Below, in pieces: positions 6,501 to 6,771 of a DNA stretch of 6,771 nucleotides; the stretch's first letter is position 1; each line of letters begins with the position of its first letter. Source of the DNA: Desulfonatronum sp. (GTDB lineage: Bacteria; Desulfobacterota; Desulfovibrionia; Desulfovibrionales; Desulfonatronaceae); contig SKYX01000007.1 in the NCBI GenBank assembly GCA_007127655.1, positions 1 through 6,771 on the forward strand, in the 5' to 3' direction. The position numbers and the translations under genes are program-made. The notes below the pieces were generated by a model that had not been told where the DNA came from, searched no databases, and saw nothing but the letters and a program-made list of their open reading frames with translations.

Positions 6501-6638
6501 GCCCCCATGGCCCGCGTAGTCATCGGCGGCCTGGCCAGCTCATCCCTGATCACTTTGGTGGTTATTCCGGTGATGTATACGCTGTTTTACAAGGCAAAGA
6601 GAAGGGAAGGGGAGGGCGTGCCCGTGAGCGTTGGATAG
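3531..6638 (+). CDS. RND efflux permease (HAE1/AcrB-like superfamily), inner membrane
   Basis: This 1035-residue protein has full RND length and is the proton-driven permease of the pump. It starts [13 protein letters not shown], the normal N-terminus of the family, so ATG 3531 is right despite lacking a Shine-Dalgarno. Twelve membrane segments are visible: about 12-30, 335-350, 355-377, 385-403, 430-450, 458-482, 531-549, 863-881, 886-908, 913-936, 963-983 and 994-1018. Two large periplasmic loops (about 31-334 and 550-862) form the porter and docking domains. TM4 reads [13 protein letters not shown], with D398 but N399 where AcrB has its second Asp. TM10 reads [12 protein letters not shown], with N930 in place of the AcrB Lys940. 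R961 and T968 of R-L-R-P-I-L-M-T are kept. This pattern matches the broad SwrC-like group of RND permeases rather than classical AcrB. It lacks the CzcA-type TM4 signature, so drug-like or lipidic substrates are more likely than metals. It pairs with the adaptor gene just upstream; no TolC-type gene follows within the window. Confidence 0.95.
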   Translation: MYITQQSVSRPIFTIMVVLIVLILGGVSLSRLPIDLMPELTYPTLSVVTSYENASPEEMEELVTRPVEEAVAAVPGAEEITSVSSEGRSTVRVSFSWGTDLDAASNDIRDRLDRITGRLPDDADRPQLFKFDAAQFPILIMGASSRLDPVEMRLVIDNQIKQRIERIPGVATLDIWGGLEREIQVNVDPDRVRALGFSLDQIVQAVREANINVPAGTIEQGRFEVTLRTPGEFTSLEEIRSTVIAVRDGAPVYLGQLAEVVDRHQRQTRIIRINGEPGVRLAVRKQAGTNTVQVAQAVLRELDRINADFPQVQITSIIDTSTYIQQSIKNVGRSILFGGALAVLVLLFFLRNIRSTLVIATGIPISIIATFTLIYFGGFTLNLMTLGGLALGVGMMVDNAIVVLENIYRLRERGGEGRAVAVQGTNEVAAAVMASTITTLVIFLPMVFLEGIAGVMFQQLAYVVAFALICSLLVALTVVPMLSARLLRPTTGTVSPIAGVRGRMYAISGRMFKELEDAYLDLLQWVLRHRVITLGVTAAVFIGALALIPHLGSEFMPSADEGEVRVNIEMEVGTRLELVDAQVRKIEEIVLGLVPEAQNVVVNVGASGWRGGGGSRAEIRMALVPAAERTRSSEQIAAALRPALSGIPGTVVRTRAGQGLFIFRMGAGDGDSMVVEVRGWELDRLDALASEVAALMENVPGITDVRLSREAGVRQELFRIDRTRAADLGLSATRIARTLETAIAGTRAANFREGGYEYRILVKLAEAEQMGIEDILDLTMLNAAGEQVMLRNVVTMESGRGPIQIDRKDQQRLTSVSAAISGRDLGAVAADVREALREIPVPRDYEIVFAGDYEEQQEAFGELTLALILALILVYMVMACLYESLRDPLVVMFAVPLAAIGVVLMLLLSGTTLNVQSFIGCIMLGGIVVNNAILIVDQSSHLRRDQGFPVMDAVMEAGRRRLRPILMTTLTTALALTPLALGWGEGAEAQAPMARVVIGGLASSSLITLVVIPVMYTLFYKAKRREGEGVPVSVG

Positions 6639-6680
6639 TTGCTGTCCTTCCTCCTCTCTCGGAGTGGGGATTGGGGCCGC

Positions 6681-6755
6681 TATCGGTATCGGTATCGATC
6701 GCAGTGCCGTAGTCTTATCAAGCAGGCCCAAACCATTTCGATACCGAATCCGATC
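6681..6755. repeat. Imperfect 18-bp inverted repeat built on CGGTAT hexamers, after the permease gene
   Basis: TATCGGTATCGGTATCGA (6681-6698) and the region 6738-6755 are inverted copies, matching at 15 of 18 positions, with a 39-base loop. The left arm is itself a tandem of the hexamer CGGTAT. It starts 42 bases after the permease stop. No T-tract follows before the window ends, so it is not a clear intrinsic terminator. It could be a dispersed intergenic repeat or a hairpin at the operon end. No CDS is supported between 6639 and 6771. Confidence 0.6.
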
Positions 6756-6771
6756 CCGGAGATGGAAGGCG

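Overview
This is a chromosomal window from a Gram-negative bacterium of fairly high GC. The tripartite-type RND efflux genes imply an outer membrane. A -24/-12 (sigma-54) promoter-like site and the protein style would fit a Desulfovibrio-like member of the Desulfobacterota, but nothing in the window fixes the taxonomy, so treat that as a weak inference.

Layout, left to right, everything on the + strand. (1) The last 32 codons of an unidentified gene end at base 100. (2) After a 206-base gap comes a 393-residue cytoplasmic protein with a Ser/Lys-rich N-terminus, a long coiled coil, a Pro/Ala linker and C-terminal TPR repeats. It is followed by two hairpins, the second being a good intrinsic terminator with a T6 tract. 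(3) A gap of about 640 bases is the most structured non-coding part of the window. Its left half is AT-rich and holds a TTGCAC-N4-GTGCAA dyad and a tandemly duplicated 14-mer whose first copy forms a well-spaced sigma-54 promoter core. Its right half (about 1911-2106) is a large imperfect palindrome of two inverted copies of a REP-like unit, resembling a REPIN/BIME. (4) Next is a two-gene efflux operon: a membrane fusion protein (394 residues) and a 1035-residue RND permease of the HAE1/AcrB-like superfamily. The permease has no Shine-Dalgarno sequence and is preceded by 37 bases without a G. (5) A 133-base tail contains an inverted repeat built on tandem CGGTAT hexamers.

The fusion protein and the permease should assemble as the inner-membrane and periplasmic parts of a drug or metabolite exporter driven by the proton gradient. 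No outer-membrane TolC-type factor and no local regulator gene are in the window, so the channel is either downstream or encoded elsewhere. If the sigma-54 site is real and drives the pump, the mRNA has a leader of about 400 nt carrying the whole REP palindrome.

I do not see a convincing wholly new multi-gene system. The items most worth a second look are the regulatory and repeat architecture of the 1623-2259 gap, the SD-less start of the permease, and the non-AcrB residues at its proton-relay positions.
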